Assembly: GCA_030271625.1 (NCBI GenBank)
Contig: JARXKN010000003.1
Coordinates: 1 to 64,000, forward strand
Length of the DNA stretch: 64,000 nucleotides
Origin: Patescibacteria group bacterium
Lineage (GTDB): Bacteria; Patescibacteriota; Saccharimonadia; Saccharimonadales; UBA4665
Direction of reading: 5' to 3'
Part shown: positions 14,901 through 20,093 of the stretch, piece after piece
How the letters are laid out: each line of letters starts with the position of its first letter
Numbering within the stretch: the first letter of the stretch is position 1
Position numbers and translations under genes: made by a program
The notes under the pieces: model-generated
Seen by the model: the letters and a program-made list of their open reading frames with translations, nothing else
Databases searched by the model: none
Told to the model about the DNA's origin: nothing

Positions 14901-16618
14901 GTGACAGCACCGTTAACGGCACTTCCACTGCCTGTTCGAGCTATGCATCGGTTACGTACGCTAACGGTGCCGCCGTCTTTGCCGCTTCAAGTGGTATTAC
15001 TCAGCTGGGTGCTACTTCCGGTAACGTTTCCGTACCATTAACCGGTATTTCCGATAAGTTCCTCTTCACCAAGACCTACACCGCCGGCAGCGCCTACAGC
15101 ACTAACGACTTTGCGGTTCAGCGTATCGTAACTGGTGCAGCCAATGCGCTAACCGGTAACGTCTTCTCAGTTGAAAACCGATCAACCGGTACTAATGATG
15201 GCAGCACCGTGTTGTACTTAAACCAAAATAACGCCAGTGCTTTATCGACTGGCTTTGTCATCCAGGCGCAATCAGCTGCTGCCACCAACTTGTTAACCCT
15301 CGATAACGCCGGTAACCTCAACATCAAAACCGGCTACCAGCTCAACGGTACCCCTGGTATTACGTCGACCTGTACCGGCGGTCAGTCCCTCACCAACTCC
15401 ACTGTTGCCGGCGGTATCGTCACCGGTGGCACTTGTGCTGCCGGAGCTGGTCAGACGCTACAAGGTGTTTATGACACCTCTAGCAGCCCAGCTACAATCG
15501 TTACCACCTCGGCTACCAAGGGTATGTTACTAAAGGCTGGAGCAACATTCGATAACACCACTTTGTTCCAAGTTCAGAACTCTGCCGGTGTGGCCATCCT
15601 AACTACCGACTCAACCAATAAAGCCGTTCAGGTGGGCTCGGTTCTGGGTGATGCGACACAAGTTAACCTAACTCTCGACTCGTACAACACCTATGCTGAT
15701 GCAAACTCTACCAACGCTGCTTGTAACACCACCGCTAACCCGAGTGGCGCAATGTACTACAACACCGTCAGTAACTCAATTCGTGCCTGTATTGGTAGCA
15801 CTTTTGAAGACCTAGTTTCAACAGCTGGCCTTGGCATCATGTTGTTTGGAGTGGTACCAGATAGCGGCTCCAACGGCGGTGACTTACCAGCCCTAGGAAC
15901 AGCTGGTGTAACTGGCCCATGTAAAGTTTCTTGGACTACGGCAACAACTGTTACAGTTGCGCCATGTACTGCTTACTCAGCCGGCCGTAAAGTAGTGGTA
16001 CCTTCAACGGTAGTTACCATTAACACCTTGACTACCACAAACATCTGGGCCCACATCTGCCTCAGCAGTACGACTAACCAACCAGTACTTTCAGCCGGTG
16101 CCACTACGGAAATTGCGAACTTAGCAACTGTTTCGTTCGTCAGTGCTAACAACCCAATCGTCTGTCTAGCAGACATTAAGGGATCAGCCACAACCGCCAA
16201 TAACATTGCCCAGATTTATGATGTTCGTACCTTTACTAACAGCCAGAAAGAATTTGTTACCCTCAGTACTGCAGCCAGCTTAGGTCAGGCTGTCATAGCC
16301 AGCACCAGCAATGCAGTTCCGGCTACCGCTGCCGGCAGCGCCACCGTTATGGGTGTGGTCGTAGCTTCAACTGGTGCTACCTCTAGCACCGCGCCAAACG
16401 GCATCATTGTCACCTCCGGGCCAGCCTATGCCAAAGCCGTCAGTACTGCCGCAGCTGGTAACTTTGTAATCACCAGCACCACCGCCGGCTATGTAAACGC
16501 GGCCACAGCCACCGGTGCTTTCGGCACTATGGGAACGGCACGCACGACCTTTACAACTGGCTGTACCTCTGCCGCAACTTGCCTTGGTTCGGTATACTTT
16601 AATGAGAGTATTCGATAA
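2..16618 (+). CDS. Giant Gly/Thr/Ser/Asn-rich repeat surface protein, 5' end cut by window edge
   Basis: The reading frame is open from the left edge to TAA at 16616-16618, giving at least 5538 residues. The true start lies outside; the TTG at 80 is only an internal Leu codon. The protein is almost entirely Gly, Thr, Ser, Asn, Ala, Val and Leu, with very few charged or aromatic residues. It is built from a short unit of about 30 residues (TGTNTLTVGTGATTLGGTL type), a unit of the type NFSQTGAGSFSTGTGAVSLN, and larger modules described separately. From about nt 15650 (residue ~5217) a non-repetitive C-terminal region follows with several Cys and a GAMYYNTVSNSIRACIG segment, which recalls C-terminal modules of phage tail-fibre-like and CPR surface proteins. 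No LPXTG signal or C-terminal membrane anchor is visible. A role as a surface fibre or adhesin is inference. The next gene starts inside the stop codon. Confidence 0.9.
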   Translation, partial: NGGITDTGNFAQTGTGSFSTGTGAVSLNGNTTVTGANTLTVGTGSTTLGGTLAVTGTSSFNGNVNINGTNNLTVTSGATTLGGTLAVTGAATLSGGLSVTGASSFSGNVSLNGLSSFTTGTGTVTLGSLGDGIVQSSATGVLSSGTIDRNSTYLSGTTSVSNGGTGATTFTSGGILYGNGTSPILATASAANSVLITSSGSVPSLSQTLPVAVQGNITSTGTLTAGSIASGFGTISTTNNITTTATIQGGIVTATGALNGNSLSINAGAFAVSSTGAITAATGITTTGNFSQTGAGNFSTGTGAVSLNGATNINGATNVTGTNTFSVGTGATTLGGTLTTTGLTTLNGGLTETGAANINTTGTANTAIGNTTGTFSLQSNGLNVTTAGALSGITGYAQASGNFLQSGAGTFGTGAGAVSLNGATSVTGSNSFSVGTGATTLGGTLAVTGTSTYTGAATFNGGITDTGNFSQTGAGSFSTGSGAISLNGATAVTGANTFTVGSGATSLGGTLAVTGSSTLNGNTSITGTNTLTVGTGATNLGGTLSVTGATTLSSTLAVTGATTLNGNTSVTGSSTLTVGTGATTLGGTLAVTGTSGFTGAATFNGGITDTGNFAQTGTGTFSTGTGAVSLNGATSITGTNTLTVGTGATTLGGTLTTAGLTTLNGGATVSGATSITGATTINTSGTASTTIGNGSAAFSVASTGLNVSSAGVLSGITGYTQNSGNFLQSGAGSFGTGTGAVSLNGNTNVTGSNTFTVGTGATTLGGTLTEAGLATLNGGLTVTGATAINTGGTANTAIGNNTGTFSLQSSAFNVSSTGALSGISGYSQTSGNFSQTGVGTFSTATGNVTLNGATTVAGTNNFTVNSGATSLGGTLAVTGASTFNGNVSVAGSNTLTVGTGATNLGGTLTVAGATTLNGNTSITGTNTLTVGTGATTLGGTLAVTGTSTYTGAATFNGGITDTGNFSQTGAGNFSTGTGAVSLNGNTSITGTNTLTVGTGTTTLGGTLGVAGLTSLNGGATVTGATTITGVTNINTSGTAATTIGNGAAAFSVASTGLNISTAGALSGVTGYTQTSGNFSQTGAGSFGTGTGAVSLNGATTVSGTNTFNVGTGATTLGGTLTVANSSTFNGNLSVTGTNSLTTGTGAVTFGSLGAGIVQSNSSGLLSSSAVDRNSATLLTGTTNVANGGTGATSLTANGILYGNGTAAIQATAAAANSILATNGSNVPSLTQTLPTAVQGNITSTGILTAGSIAAGFGTIVTGNNITTTAAVQGGSVTATGALTGNTLSVGGGAFIVNATGAITAATGITTTGNLSQTGTGSFSTGTGAVSLNGATSITGTSTLTVGTGATVFGGTLQVAGAGTFTSTLAVQGAGGLTLGVAGTTDGLLKFANSTNTNLAIINSIAPTGTGNATYSLPTLPAGTTAYLCLDTGNCAGAGGAITGTGTTNYIARFNSNSTLNASTLLYDDTTFIGVNTTASNATLSVLGAVATKPAFLAQATASATTPVAVIKGGATPGAGGDLLQLQNSAGTVLAKVDAVGNLSAVNAAFSGTLGVTGAATFGGAATFNNTVAVTGTNTLTVGTGATTLGGTLGVAGLSTLSGGLTETGAVSITGGTNINTTGTASTSIGNTSGAFTLASTGLNVTPAGALSGITTISASGAITAATTGNTINGLIINGGALSGITGYNQTSGNFAQGGTGTFSTATGAVALNGATTISSTLNVQGAGGLTLGVAGTTAGALKFANTTNTNVTLLQALAPTGTGTATLNLPSVAGGSTDEICLKFSGNCAGSGGGVTTTGGSQNYVAKFTNAGGTQIGSASIYDDGTFVGVNTLTNSGAFSVQGISATQPAIFAQAVANATTPVAVIKGGATPGTGGDLLQLQNNAGTVLAKIDASGNITTVNDTVTGNFNQTGSGTFTTGTGAVSLNGNTTISGTNTLTVGTGATTLGGTLGVAGLTSLNGGATITGTTAINTTGTANTSIGNATGSFSVASSGLNISTAGAVSGATTIAASGAISAATAGNTINGLIINGGALSGITGYSQTSGNFSQTGAGSFGTGTGAVSLNGATTVSGSNTLTVGTGATLLGGSLTVTGASTLNGSVSISGTNTLTTGTGTVTLGSLGAGLVQSSAGGVLTSGAVDRNTATYLSGTLNVGNGGTGATSFTTNGIVYGNGSSPLQSTAAAANSILATNGTNVPALTQTLPTAVQTNITATGALATGSIASGFGTISTTNTIATTGAVQGGTLSIASAAFAVNGTGAISAATGITTSGNFLQSGAGTFGTGTGAVSLNGATTISSTLAVQGAGGITVGVAGTTAGVISFANATNTNKTLLNSLAPTGTGDATVNIPAVAGGTTDQFCLKFTGNCSGSGTGVTVVGGTQNYLAKFNNAGGTQIGSASLYDDGNFVGLGTTSNNGLLSIVSASATQAAIFAQGAASATTPVAIIKGGATPGAGGDLLQLQTSAGTVVAKIDAAGNLSAVNGNFTGNIAQTGTGTLSTGTGAISLNGATSVTGTNTFTVGTGATALNGTLAVTGATTLTGTLTANGASSFNANVAVSGTNTLTVGTGATTLGGTLAVTGASTFTGATTHNGAVSITGTNTLTTGTGTVTLGSLGTGIVQSSATGVLTSGAVDRNSATYLTGTLNVSNGGTGATTLAANGILYGNGTSAIQATSAAANSILATNGSNVPSLTQTLPTAVQGNITSTGILTAGSIASGFGTISTANNITTTATVQGGSVTATGVLSGNSLSINAGAFAVSSAGAITAATGITTTGNFSQTGAGTFGTGTGAVSLNGATSVTGTNTFAVGTGTATFGGAVNVQSAAGITLGNAGTVNGKLSFANSTNSNLGVLQIAAPTGTGTATYTIPSVAGGTNEEICLKFAGNCAGSLSASGGTANYVARFTGPSTLGIGVLYDNGTFAGVNTATDNGQLSIVSRGAAEAAIFAQAAASATTPVAVIKGGATPGAGGDLLQLQTAAGTVVAKVDASGNLTAVDGNFTGNITQTGTGTLSTGTGAVSLNGATSVTGTNTLTVGTGATTLGGTLTVAGLSTFNGNVSITGTKTLTTATGAVTFGSLGAGIVQSNASGLLSSSAVDRNSSTLLANNLTVANGGTGVSTLAANGILYGNGAGNVLATASAANSILATNGSSVPSLTQTLPAVVQGNITSTGALTAGSIASGFGIISTANNITTTTTIQGGTVTSTGALNGASLSINSGAFAVNNAGAITAATGITTTGNVSQTGTGTFGTGTGAISLNGPTSVTTSNTFNVGTGTSTFGGAVNVQSAAGLTLGTASSVNGKLSFANATNANLGVIQVGAPSGAGNATYTVPSIAGGTSDTVCLLTLANCAGSVTATGGTNNYVAKFTGASTLGIGQLFDNGSFVGVNTTTNNGQLSILSSGATQAAIFAQGAASATTPVAIIKGGASPGVGGDLLQLQTSAGTVVAKIDAAGNLSAVNATLTGSFTQTGAGTFSTGTGAISLNGATTIGSTNTLTVGTGAVTFGSLGAGLVQSNASGLLSSSAVDRNSATYFTGTLNVGNGGTGATTLASNGILYGNGTGAIQATTALAGAVLVTDAATSIPSLSQTLPTAVQGNITRTGALAAGSIAAGFGTISTSNNITTSTTIQGGTVTSTGALNGASLSINSGAFAVNNAGAITAATGITTTGNVSQTGTGSFSTGTGAVSLNGATTVSTTLAVQGAGGLTLGVAGSTTGTLNFANTTNTNLGSLQITAPTGVGTGTYTIPSIAGGTSDIICVKNINNCGGVTASGGTANYVAKFTGAGTLGIGQLFDNGSFVGVNTTTNNGQLSILSSGATAAAIFAQGAANATTPVAVIKGGATPGAGGDLVQFQTSAGTPVAKIDASGNILGASFDTVSAGALNIGATNATSIALKQNTGVTGSLTVSNGLTVTAGASSFGGAVSISNGNNLTVGTGATSLGGTLAVTGTSTFTGLATFNGGVAVGNNSSITQTGSGSFSTGTGAISLNGATTIGSTLNVSGGSVTVGSTGQFTIATNGNVATSGSVLGASFDVNASGALNIGTTNATSIALKQNTSITGVLTISTLSATSGTTQVCQNASNQLSTCTNTYEATTGTDFIRNQTAQQTSGNFNIQARAATVAATIQGAAGQDIADFVSSGNATVAKIDASGNLTAVQGTFSGAINANGGVFLGANQNLSLATGTGTITQGYSNTTGTAETKTVANTATSGASVVNGIAINMTGAANGTGTNTNTAINLGNVAAAAGNAFYAFKVGTGYADVLNYNGTSIINGSGQLNLAQVTGTLGVGNGGTGTTSLTSNGILFGNGSGAIQATSAAANSILATNGSNVPALTQFLPAAVQGNITSTGALTAGSITSFGTISTANTITTSATLSGGVVNATTGFTIGGAAPAGHFLRGNGTNYVDSTIAGTDISGTLFTVAASAGTAQNVSGGGTVTFLKGASNNLTTTASATNNITIDIVNNPSFSGAVTSTAGTTGLVASGAPVAGSGITSLLQLGGAIAAGNVSANGGTYFGINEPASGAGSAADFINFQNNGTTKLQVSSAGLLNAAGGFAVGANAGSTVSCAANFAVTASNYTGGILTGGSCQQTADTLQTAYNNSGATNPQILLTSANGGIKIQDGTTPVSGNLMQISNNGGTTNYFGVSSSAVTIIDALNVTGGYTQTGTAANTFLGATTFSATGTAVAVTNGSLAVGTTGQFNVNSSGNTTTSGTFAQTYSTAATGATNVNSVSATTTNTTATAATVNARSISLTGTTNTLSTNVLNGINLANVTPLTGNQFNGIVIGSGYDNPISIAGNSIFSATGIIQNGAFSTGTTYSNITKIGTVTAGVWNATTVTAGYGGTGTSQIPTNGQLLIGNGTGYNAATLSTTGITQTAGAGTLSLAVAYGSGANTAAQGNTSITCTAGTGNLTGGGNTITAGAGGTCGTINTVANPSFNSVTIANTTNTNTALLVQNAGGFASLIFDTISGGLKVCDSTVNGTSTACSSYASVTYANGAAVFAASSGITQLGATSGNVSVPLTGISDKFLFTKTYTAGSAYSTNDFAVQRIVTGAANALTGNVFSVENRSTGTNDGSTVLYLNQNNASALSTGFVIQAQSAAATNLLTLDNAGNLNIKTGYQLNGTPGITSTCTGGQSLTNSTVAGGIVTGGTCAAGAGQTLQGVYDTSSSPATIVTTSATKGMLLKAGATFDNTTLFQVQNSAGVAILTTDSTNKAVQVGSVLGDATQVNLTLDSYNTYADANSTNAACNTTANPSGAMYYNTVSNSIRACIGSTFEDLVSTAGLGIMLFGVVPDSGSNGGDLPALGTAGVTGPCKVSWTTATTVTVAPCTAYSAGRKVVVPSTVVTINTLTTTNIWAHICLSSTTNQPVLSAGATTEIANLATVSFVSANNPIVCLADIKGSATTANNIAQIYDVRTFTNSQKEFVTLSTAASLGQAVIASTSNAVPATAAGSATVMGVVVASTGATSSTAPNGIIVTSGPAYAKAVSTAAAGNFVITSTTAGYVNAATATGAFGTMGTARTTFTTGCTSAATCLGSVYFNESIR
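368..13120 (+). repeat. Seven copies of a ~125-residue VDRN/NGGTG/YGN module in the giant gene
   Basis: Each copy reads roughly GSLGAGIVQSS, then SSSAVDRNSATYL, then LNVxNGGTGATTL, NGILYGNGTSAIQAT, AAANSILATNGSNVPSLTQ, TLPTAVQGNITSTGALTAGS and IASGFGTIST. The NGGTG codons start at 485, 3557, 6464, 7937, 9320, 10604 and 12842. The last copy is a variant that lacks the VDRN segment. NGGTG and YGNG signatures are familiar from tail-fibre-like repeat proteins, so this may be an intertwined or trimeric fibre element (inference). Confidence 0.85.
4099..11600 (+). repeat. Six copies of a ~180-residue cysteine-pair module in the giant gene
   Basis: Copies lie at about 4099-4640, 5149-5710, 6883-7450, 8440-8985, 9827-10370 and 11062-11600. 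Order within each: VQGAGGLTLGVAGTT, KFANxTNTN, APTGTGTATYTIPS, a Cys pair (CLKFAGNCAG type, 6-7 residues apart), NYVAKFT, YDDGTFVGVNT, AIFAQ, TPVAVIKGGATPGAGGDLLQ and AKIDASGNL. The conserved Cys pair and the few Lys/Asp residues fall at fixed positions, so these look like folded domains set into the fibre-like repeats. A disulfide is likely outside the cell (inference). A further, more widely spaced Cys pair occurs near nt 12205-12240. Confidence 0.85.
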
Positions 16619-18837
16619 TGAAAATTAGAATGAAAACCAAAAAGTTAAATCTTATCCGCTCCGGAGCAGCTGCAACCTTGTTTGTATTGGCTGTAAGTTT
16701 AGCGTCGACAATTATTGGTCCCGGACAAGCCCAAGCAGCGATTGCTTTGGTAGGGAGCAATACCGCCACTACCACAACCGGTACTACCGCCACCACCTTG
16801 GCACTGACAAAACCAGCGGGGGTTATTAGTGGTACGGTTATGGTCGTGCATTTAACATACAATGCTGGCGCGAATAAGGGCGTCACTGTTACGAAACCAA
16901 CCGGCTGGTTACAGGCTGGAGGGTATGTCAGTAATGGTAACTGGTGGCAGAGTGTTTTCTATAAAGTTGCCGGTGGTAGTGAACCAACTTCGTATACCTT
17001 TACTATTTCTCGAGCCAGTAATATCGTGGGGGGTATTCTCGCGTATTCGGGAGTGGACAATACGGCACCGATAGATGATGTTATTGGGTATACCAGTGGC
17101 GCAACCAACACTACTACCCACTCCGCTCCTTCAGCTTCAGCCAGTACTAATGGCGATATGATGGTTAACTTTTGGGGCTATTTAACTGCCACCACCGCGA
17201 CCAGCTACGATGCCTCGCTAACGGCCAATTATTCAGTTTCGACTACTAATGTTGGTGATGCATCGGCCGGGAAGGTACTTAATAACGCCGGTGTAACCGG
17301 AACGTTTAACTCCTTCACTGCTGGTAATACCAAGTGGTTGGCGCATACCGTGCTTTTGTTACCGTCATCGCGACCGGCCGGTATTAGTTTTGTGTCGTCG
17401 GCCACGACTTTCTGTGCTTCTTGTTCTAACTTATCACTGACTTCACCGGCCGGCTGGAGTGCAGGGGACTTCTTTATAGTTAGTGTCCTGTGGAATAGCG
17501 CCGCCACTTTAACCGCTCCCAACTCAAGCTGGGTGCAGATTGGCTCGACGCAAGTCGATGGCGCATACAGCCAGGCCGTGTTCTACCATGTGGCAGATAT
17601 CAGTGATCCGTCATCTTACTCGTGGCTCTTTAGTACCGCCACCAACGTTATAATTGCCGGCACTGACTATGCCGGTGTTGATGTGGCGGCCCCGGTCGAT
17701 GACACTCAAACGGCAAACGACGCCTCGGGCTCGAATCACATTGCGCCCTCAGTAACCAGTACGCACTCCAATGACTACTACGTCGGGATTTGGGGTTTTG
17801 AAGCCAACTTTATCGGCAGTACTACCTCCTTCTCAAGTACCCTAAACAGTGCCTGGAACCTGGTAGATGGTACCACTCTGGGTAGCGACAGCATGTATGA
17901 ACCGCTTGGTAACGCCGGTGCTAGCGGTACACGCTTTACGACTTCAGTAAACCCTAGCAATAACGCCCAGTTAAGAAACACTCGATCGCTCATGCGCTCA
18001 ATAGCGTTAAAGCCATTTATCCCGATTCCAAAATTGTACATACCCGTCGATCAGTCAACCGGCGCGCCGCTGTATACTGTTTTTCAAGTTAAGGATTATT
18101 TAATTAATCCAGGGCCAGAAAAGTACAAGATTGAACTGTGTTCCAACAGTACCTGCACGACGATTCTCAGTACCTACGACCAAACCTCGTCTCAAACTGG
18201 CTGGAGTGGACAGGATGTGTCCGGCGCCACCGCCTATAACGGCACCAGCGCTCTCAGTACATCAACCATGGCCACGTACACCTTACAGACGCCGCTAACC
18301 GCTAATACCCAGTATTGGTGGCGGGCCTATGCCTACGATGTAAATGGCGGTTACTTCACGCCCCCATCTAACATTAGCTCCTTTAAGACCAGCGTCTATC
18401 CAGCCGCGCCAACTCTATTTCAGCCCGGTAATGGCGCCTCTAATGTGCCACTTAATCCAGAATTTCGCTTAGCCGCAACTGATGCAGATGGCGATGATCT
18501 TCAGTATAAAATCCAGTTATGTAGTACGGCTACCTGTTCAACAGTTCTGTACACCTTTGATCAGACGTCCTCGCAAGCTGGCTGGAGCGGGCAGGATAAC
18601 GCAACCTTTACAGCCTATGGGTCAGATCCTACCTTAGCTTCCAATTCGACGCCGGCCTTCTATGACTTTACATCGGCGAACTTAGCGCAGAATACCCAGT
18701 ATTGGTGGCGAGCCTATGCCATCGATCCAGCCGGTACCAATACGTTCAGTGCTGCCTCTGCAATTAGTAGCTTCACGACTAACCTTACGGAAACCCGTAT
18801 CATAGAAGGTCGGATACTGGGCAGCAAGATTCTGTAG
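16618..18837 (+). CDS. Secreted multidomain protein, translationally coupled to the giant gene
   Basis: This 739-residue protein starts at ATG 16618, which overlaps the preceding TAA (TAATG); a second in-frame ATG lies at 16630. Residues 1-41 form a signal peptide (basic start, hydrophobic core, AQAA near the cleavage site). Residues ~42-250 and ~253-470 are two diverged copies of one domain: WWQSVFYKVAGGSEPTSYTF in the first matches YSQAVFYHVADISDPSSYSW in the second, and both continue into GVD-x-x-APxDD. Then come two copies of a fibronectin-III-like domain, each with a Cys-x4-Cys pair, WSGQD and NTQYWWRAYA. The C-terminus has no sorting signal. It is probably an extracellular partner or anchor of the giant protein (inference from coupling). 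Confidence 0.85.
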   Translation: MKIRMKTKKLNLIRSGAAATLFVLAVSLASTIIGPGQAQAAIALVGSNTATTTTGTTATTLALTKPAGVISGTVMVVHLTYNAGANKGVTVTKPTGWLQAGGYVSNGNWWQSVFYKVAGGSEPTSYTFTISRASNIVGGILAYSGVDNTAPIDDVIGYTSGATNTTTHSAPSASASTNGDMMVNFWGYLTATTATSYDASLTANYSVSTTNVGDASAGKVLNNAGVTGTFNSFTAGNTKWLAHTVLLLPSSRPAGISFVSSATTFCASCSNLSLTSPAGWSAGDFFIVSVLWNSAATLTAPNSSWVQIGSTQVDGAYSQAVFYHVADISDPSSYSWLFSTATNVIIAGTDYAGVDVAAPVDDTQTANDASGSNHIAPSVTSTHSNDYYVGIWGFEANFIGSTTSFSSTLNSAWNLVDGTTLGSDSMYEPLGNAGASGTRFTTSVNPSNNAQLRNTRSLMRSIALKPFIPIPKLYIPVDQSTGAPLYTVFQVKDYLINPGPEKYKIELCSNSTCTTILSTYDQTSSQTGWSGQDVSGATAYNGTSALSTSTMATYTLQTPLTANTQYWWRAYAYDVNGGYFTPPSNISSFKTSVYPAAPTLFQPGNGASNVPLNPEFRLAATDADGDDLQYKIQLCSTATCSTVLYTFDQTSSQAGWSGQDNATFTAYGSDPTLASNSTPAFYDFTSANLAQNTQYWWRAYAIDPAGTNTFSAASAISSFTTNLTETRIIEGRILGSKIL

Positions 18838-18854
18838 CTAGCAGGGCTACGGGC

Positions 18855-18883
18855 TTAGCACGAGCGGCACAATCAGGTATCAT
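18855..18883 (+). promoter_or_regulatory. Promoter for the 18891 gene
   Basis: TTAGCA at 18855-18860, a 17-bp spacer and TATCAT at 18878-18883. Only 7 nt separate the -10 box from the ATG at 18891, so transcription would begin at or next to the start codon. Confidence 0.55.
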
Positions 18884-18890
18884 AAGAGGT

Positions 18891-19595
18891 ATGAAAGAAC
18901 GCCCCCCTCGATCCGCAACAGCCGGTCCGGCCTTAGATCAACACCTTCGTCGCCCAGTAACTCCGTCAACGCTGCCGCTCCCGCCTAGACTGCCGGTCAG
19001 GCCAGTGGCTCCCACCAGTGCTGCAGCCCACCATACCGTTACGCCTAGAACTGCAAAGCCAAAACGGTCATTTACTGTCAGCCGGAAAGTATTAGTCATC
19101 GCCCTATCTACCGCACTACTGCTGGCGGCTGCAAGCGGCGTCGTGAAGCTTAGCCATGGGGCAGGGCAGGTCTTGCCCCCGGCTATCGCTAGTAAGGTCA
19201 ATTTTGCTGTCTTTTATCCTGCTAACGACAAGCTCGTTGCCGTCGAGCGCAAATCAATATCGTTTAATGACCAAGCCGGCGTCCTTAGCTATACTGGTAG
19301 GCTGCTTGGCGGGGCTGATCTATACATTAATCAACAAGCTACACCCGAGAGCTTTGTGGACATCCCGCAAGCCTACGACAAACTTATCGCCAGCCTTTTG
19401 CCGTATGGTAATTTCGATACGGTTAACGGCCGGGTGTCATTAACCAAACCAAAGGAATTACAGGGCAACCAATCGGCCGTCATGAATGCCAAAGGCACCC
19501 TGATGTTCGTTCGTGCTAGCAGTAATATTACCGATTCACAGTGGCGACAGGTATTTAACAGCCTAAAATTGATAGAAAGTTCAGCTGCCAAATAA
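18891..19595 (+). CDS. Hypothetical membrane-anchored protein with Pro-rich N-terminus
   Basis: 234 residues. Residues 1-~60 are Pro/Arg/Thr-rich and probably cytoplasmic. A basic stretch (KPKRSFTVSRK) precedes one transmembrane helix at about 68-88. The remaining ~145 residues would lie outside the cell and read like a small alpha/beta domain, ending in SQWRQVFNSLKLIES. I do not recognise the family. It lies downstream of the two surface-protein genes but has its own promoter. The start fits the leaderless promoter pattern of the window. A role in surface assembly is possible but unsupported. Confidence 0.75.
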   Translation: MKERPPRSATAGPALDQHLRRPVTPSTLPLPPRLPVRPVAPTSAAAHHTVTPRTAKPKRSFTVSRKVLVIALSTALLLAAASGVVKLSHGAGQVLPPAIASKVNFAVFYPANDKLVAVERKSISFNDQAGVLSYTGRLLGGADLYINQQATPESFVDIPQAYDKLIASLLPYGNFDTVNGRVSLTKPKELQGNQSAVMNAKGTLMFVRASSNITDSQWRQVFNSLKLIESSAAK

Positions 19596-19716
19596 GCAGC
19601 CTTTTCTGACGCTTATGACTTGCTAGCTGTGACGCACGTACAGCCCCTACATGCCCCCAAACCGGGCGAAGACTAAAGTTTTAGCATAAGCGATAAGACA
19701 GGGCGTACCACAAAAT

Positions 19717-19725
19717 TTATCCACA
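19717..19725 (+). other. Perfect DnaA box (TTATCCACA)
   Basis: TTATCCACA matches the strong DnaA consensus exactly. It sits in the AT-rich 638-bp gap between the 18891 gene and parA. Only one perfect box was seen, so it does not by itself define an origin, although parA/parB are often near oriC. Confidence 0.4.
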
Positions 19726-19744
19726 GTTATCTTCTTAAAAACAC

Positions 19745-19774
19745 TTTACAAGAGGGCTTTTAGGGAACTATAAT
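19745..19774 (+). promoter_or_regulatory. Promoter of the small-peptide transcript
   Basis: TTTACA at 19745-19750, an 18-bp spacer and a perfect TATAAT at 19769-19774. Predicted transcript start is near 19781. With the terminator at 20094-20121 this defines a unit of about 340 nt. Confidence 0.65.
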
Positions 19775-19819
19775 AACCTTTAGATCTTCAAGAAAAATCA
19801 AAAAGATCAAACAAAAAAA

Positions 19820-19873
19820 ATGAACACAATAAGACCACCAGCAATCCCCAGTCTTAGCGGCGCTTCTCCGTAA
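19820..19873 (+). CDS. Possible 17-codon upstream ORF in the leader
   Basis: ATG at 19820 opens MNTIRPPAIPSLSGASP and stops at TAA 19871-19873. There is no Shine-Dalgarno sequence. The stop codon lies in the 3' arm of the inner leader hairpin, and the peptide carries a Pro-Pro pair. That arrangement would suit control of the downstream 40-codon ORF by translation, but the ORF could also be chance. Confidence 0.25.
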   Translation: MNTIRPPAIPSLSGASP

Positions 19874-19885
19874 GTGGCCCGGTGG
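19835..19885 (+). ncRNA. Nested hairpin in the A-rich leader of the 40-aa gene
   Basis: The outer stem pairs CCACC (19835-19839) with GGTGG (19881-19885). The inner stem pairs CTTAGCGG (19853-19860, one G bulged) with CCGTAAG (19868-19874) around a 7-nt loop. Flanking sequence is A-rich and unstructured. It does not match tmRNA, RNase P, SRP or 6S motifs that I could check by eye. It may be a cis-regulatory element or a small RNA domain. Confidence 0.4.
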
Positions 19886-19946
19886 CAGACAAAAACCAAA
19901 AGTAAGACAAAAACAGACATAACAAACCAACAGTAGGAAACACAAA

Positions 19947-20069
19947 ATGAAGCGCGACAAAAAGAAACAGGACGATCGACTGCTCAAGCAATTAACGCGA
20001 CAGGAAAGAAAACACCAGGAAGAGCTTAGAAAACTCATTCTGAGCGACAAAATCTTCCAGTTCGTGTAA
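19947..20069 (+). CDS. Small highly charged peptide, 40 aa
   Basis: ATG 19947 to TAA 20067-20069. The sequence begins MKRDKKKQDDRLLKQLTRQE and ends with FQFV; it is mostly Lys/Arg/Glu/Gln with regular Leu, so a single amphipathic helix or coiled coil is likely. AGGAA about 8 nt upstream serves as ribosome binding site. A strong promoter (-10 at 19769) precedes it and an intrinsic terminator follows 25 nt after the stop, so it is a self-contained unit. I know no family; the charge suggests nucleic-acid or ribosome binding (inference). Confidence 0.5.
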   Translation: MKRDKKKQDDRLLKQLTRQERKHQEELRKLILSDKIFQFV

Positions 20070-20093
20070 CGGTCTCCACAAAAACAAAAATCC

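Noticed and set aside
34-15327. Many antisense open frames of 60-228 codons opposite the giant gene, with repetitive Val/Pro/Ala sequences
   Set aside because: They are produced by the codon bias of the sense strand (GGC, ACC, GCC, AAC repeats seldom give antisense stops). They have no promoters or ribosome binding sites and mirror the sense repeats.
2-16618. CRISPR-like regularity from the periodic repeats
   Set aside because: The repeats are coding, imperfect and continuous with one frame, with no constant spacer length and no cas genes.
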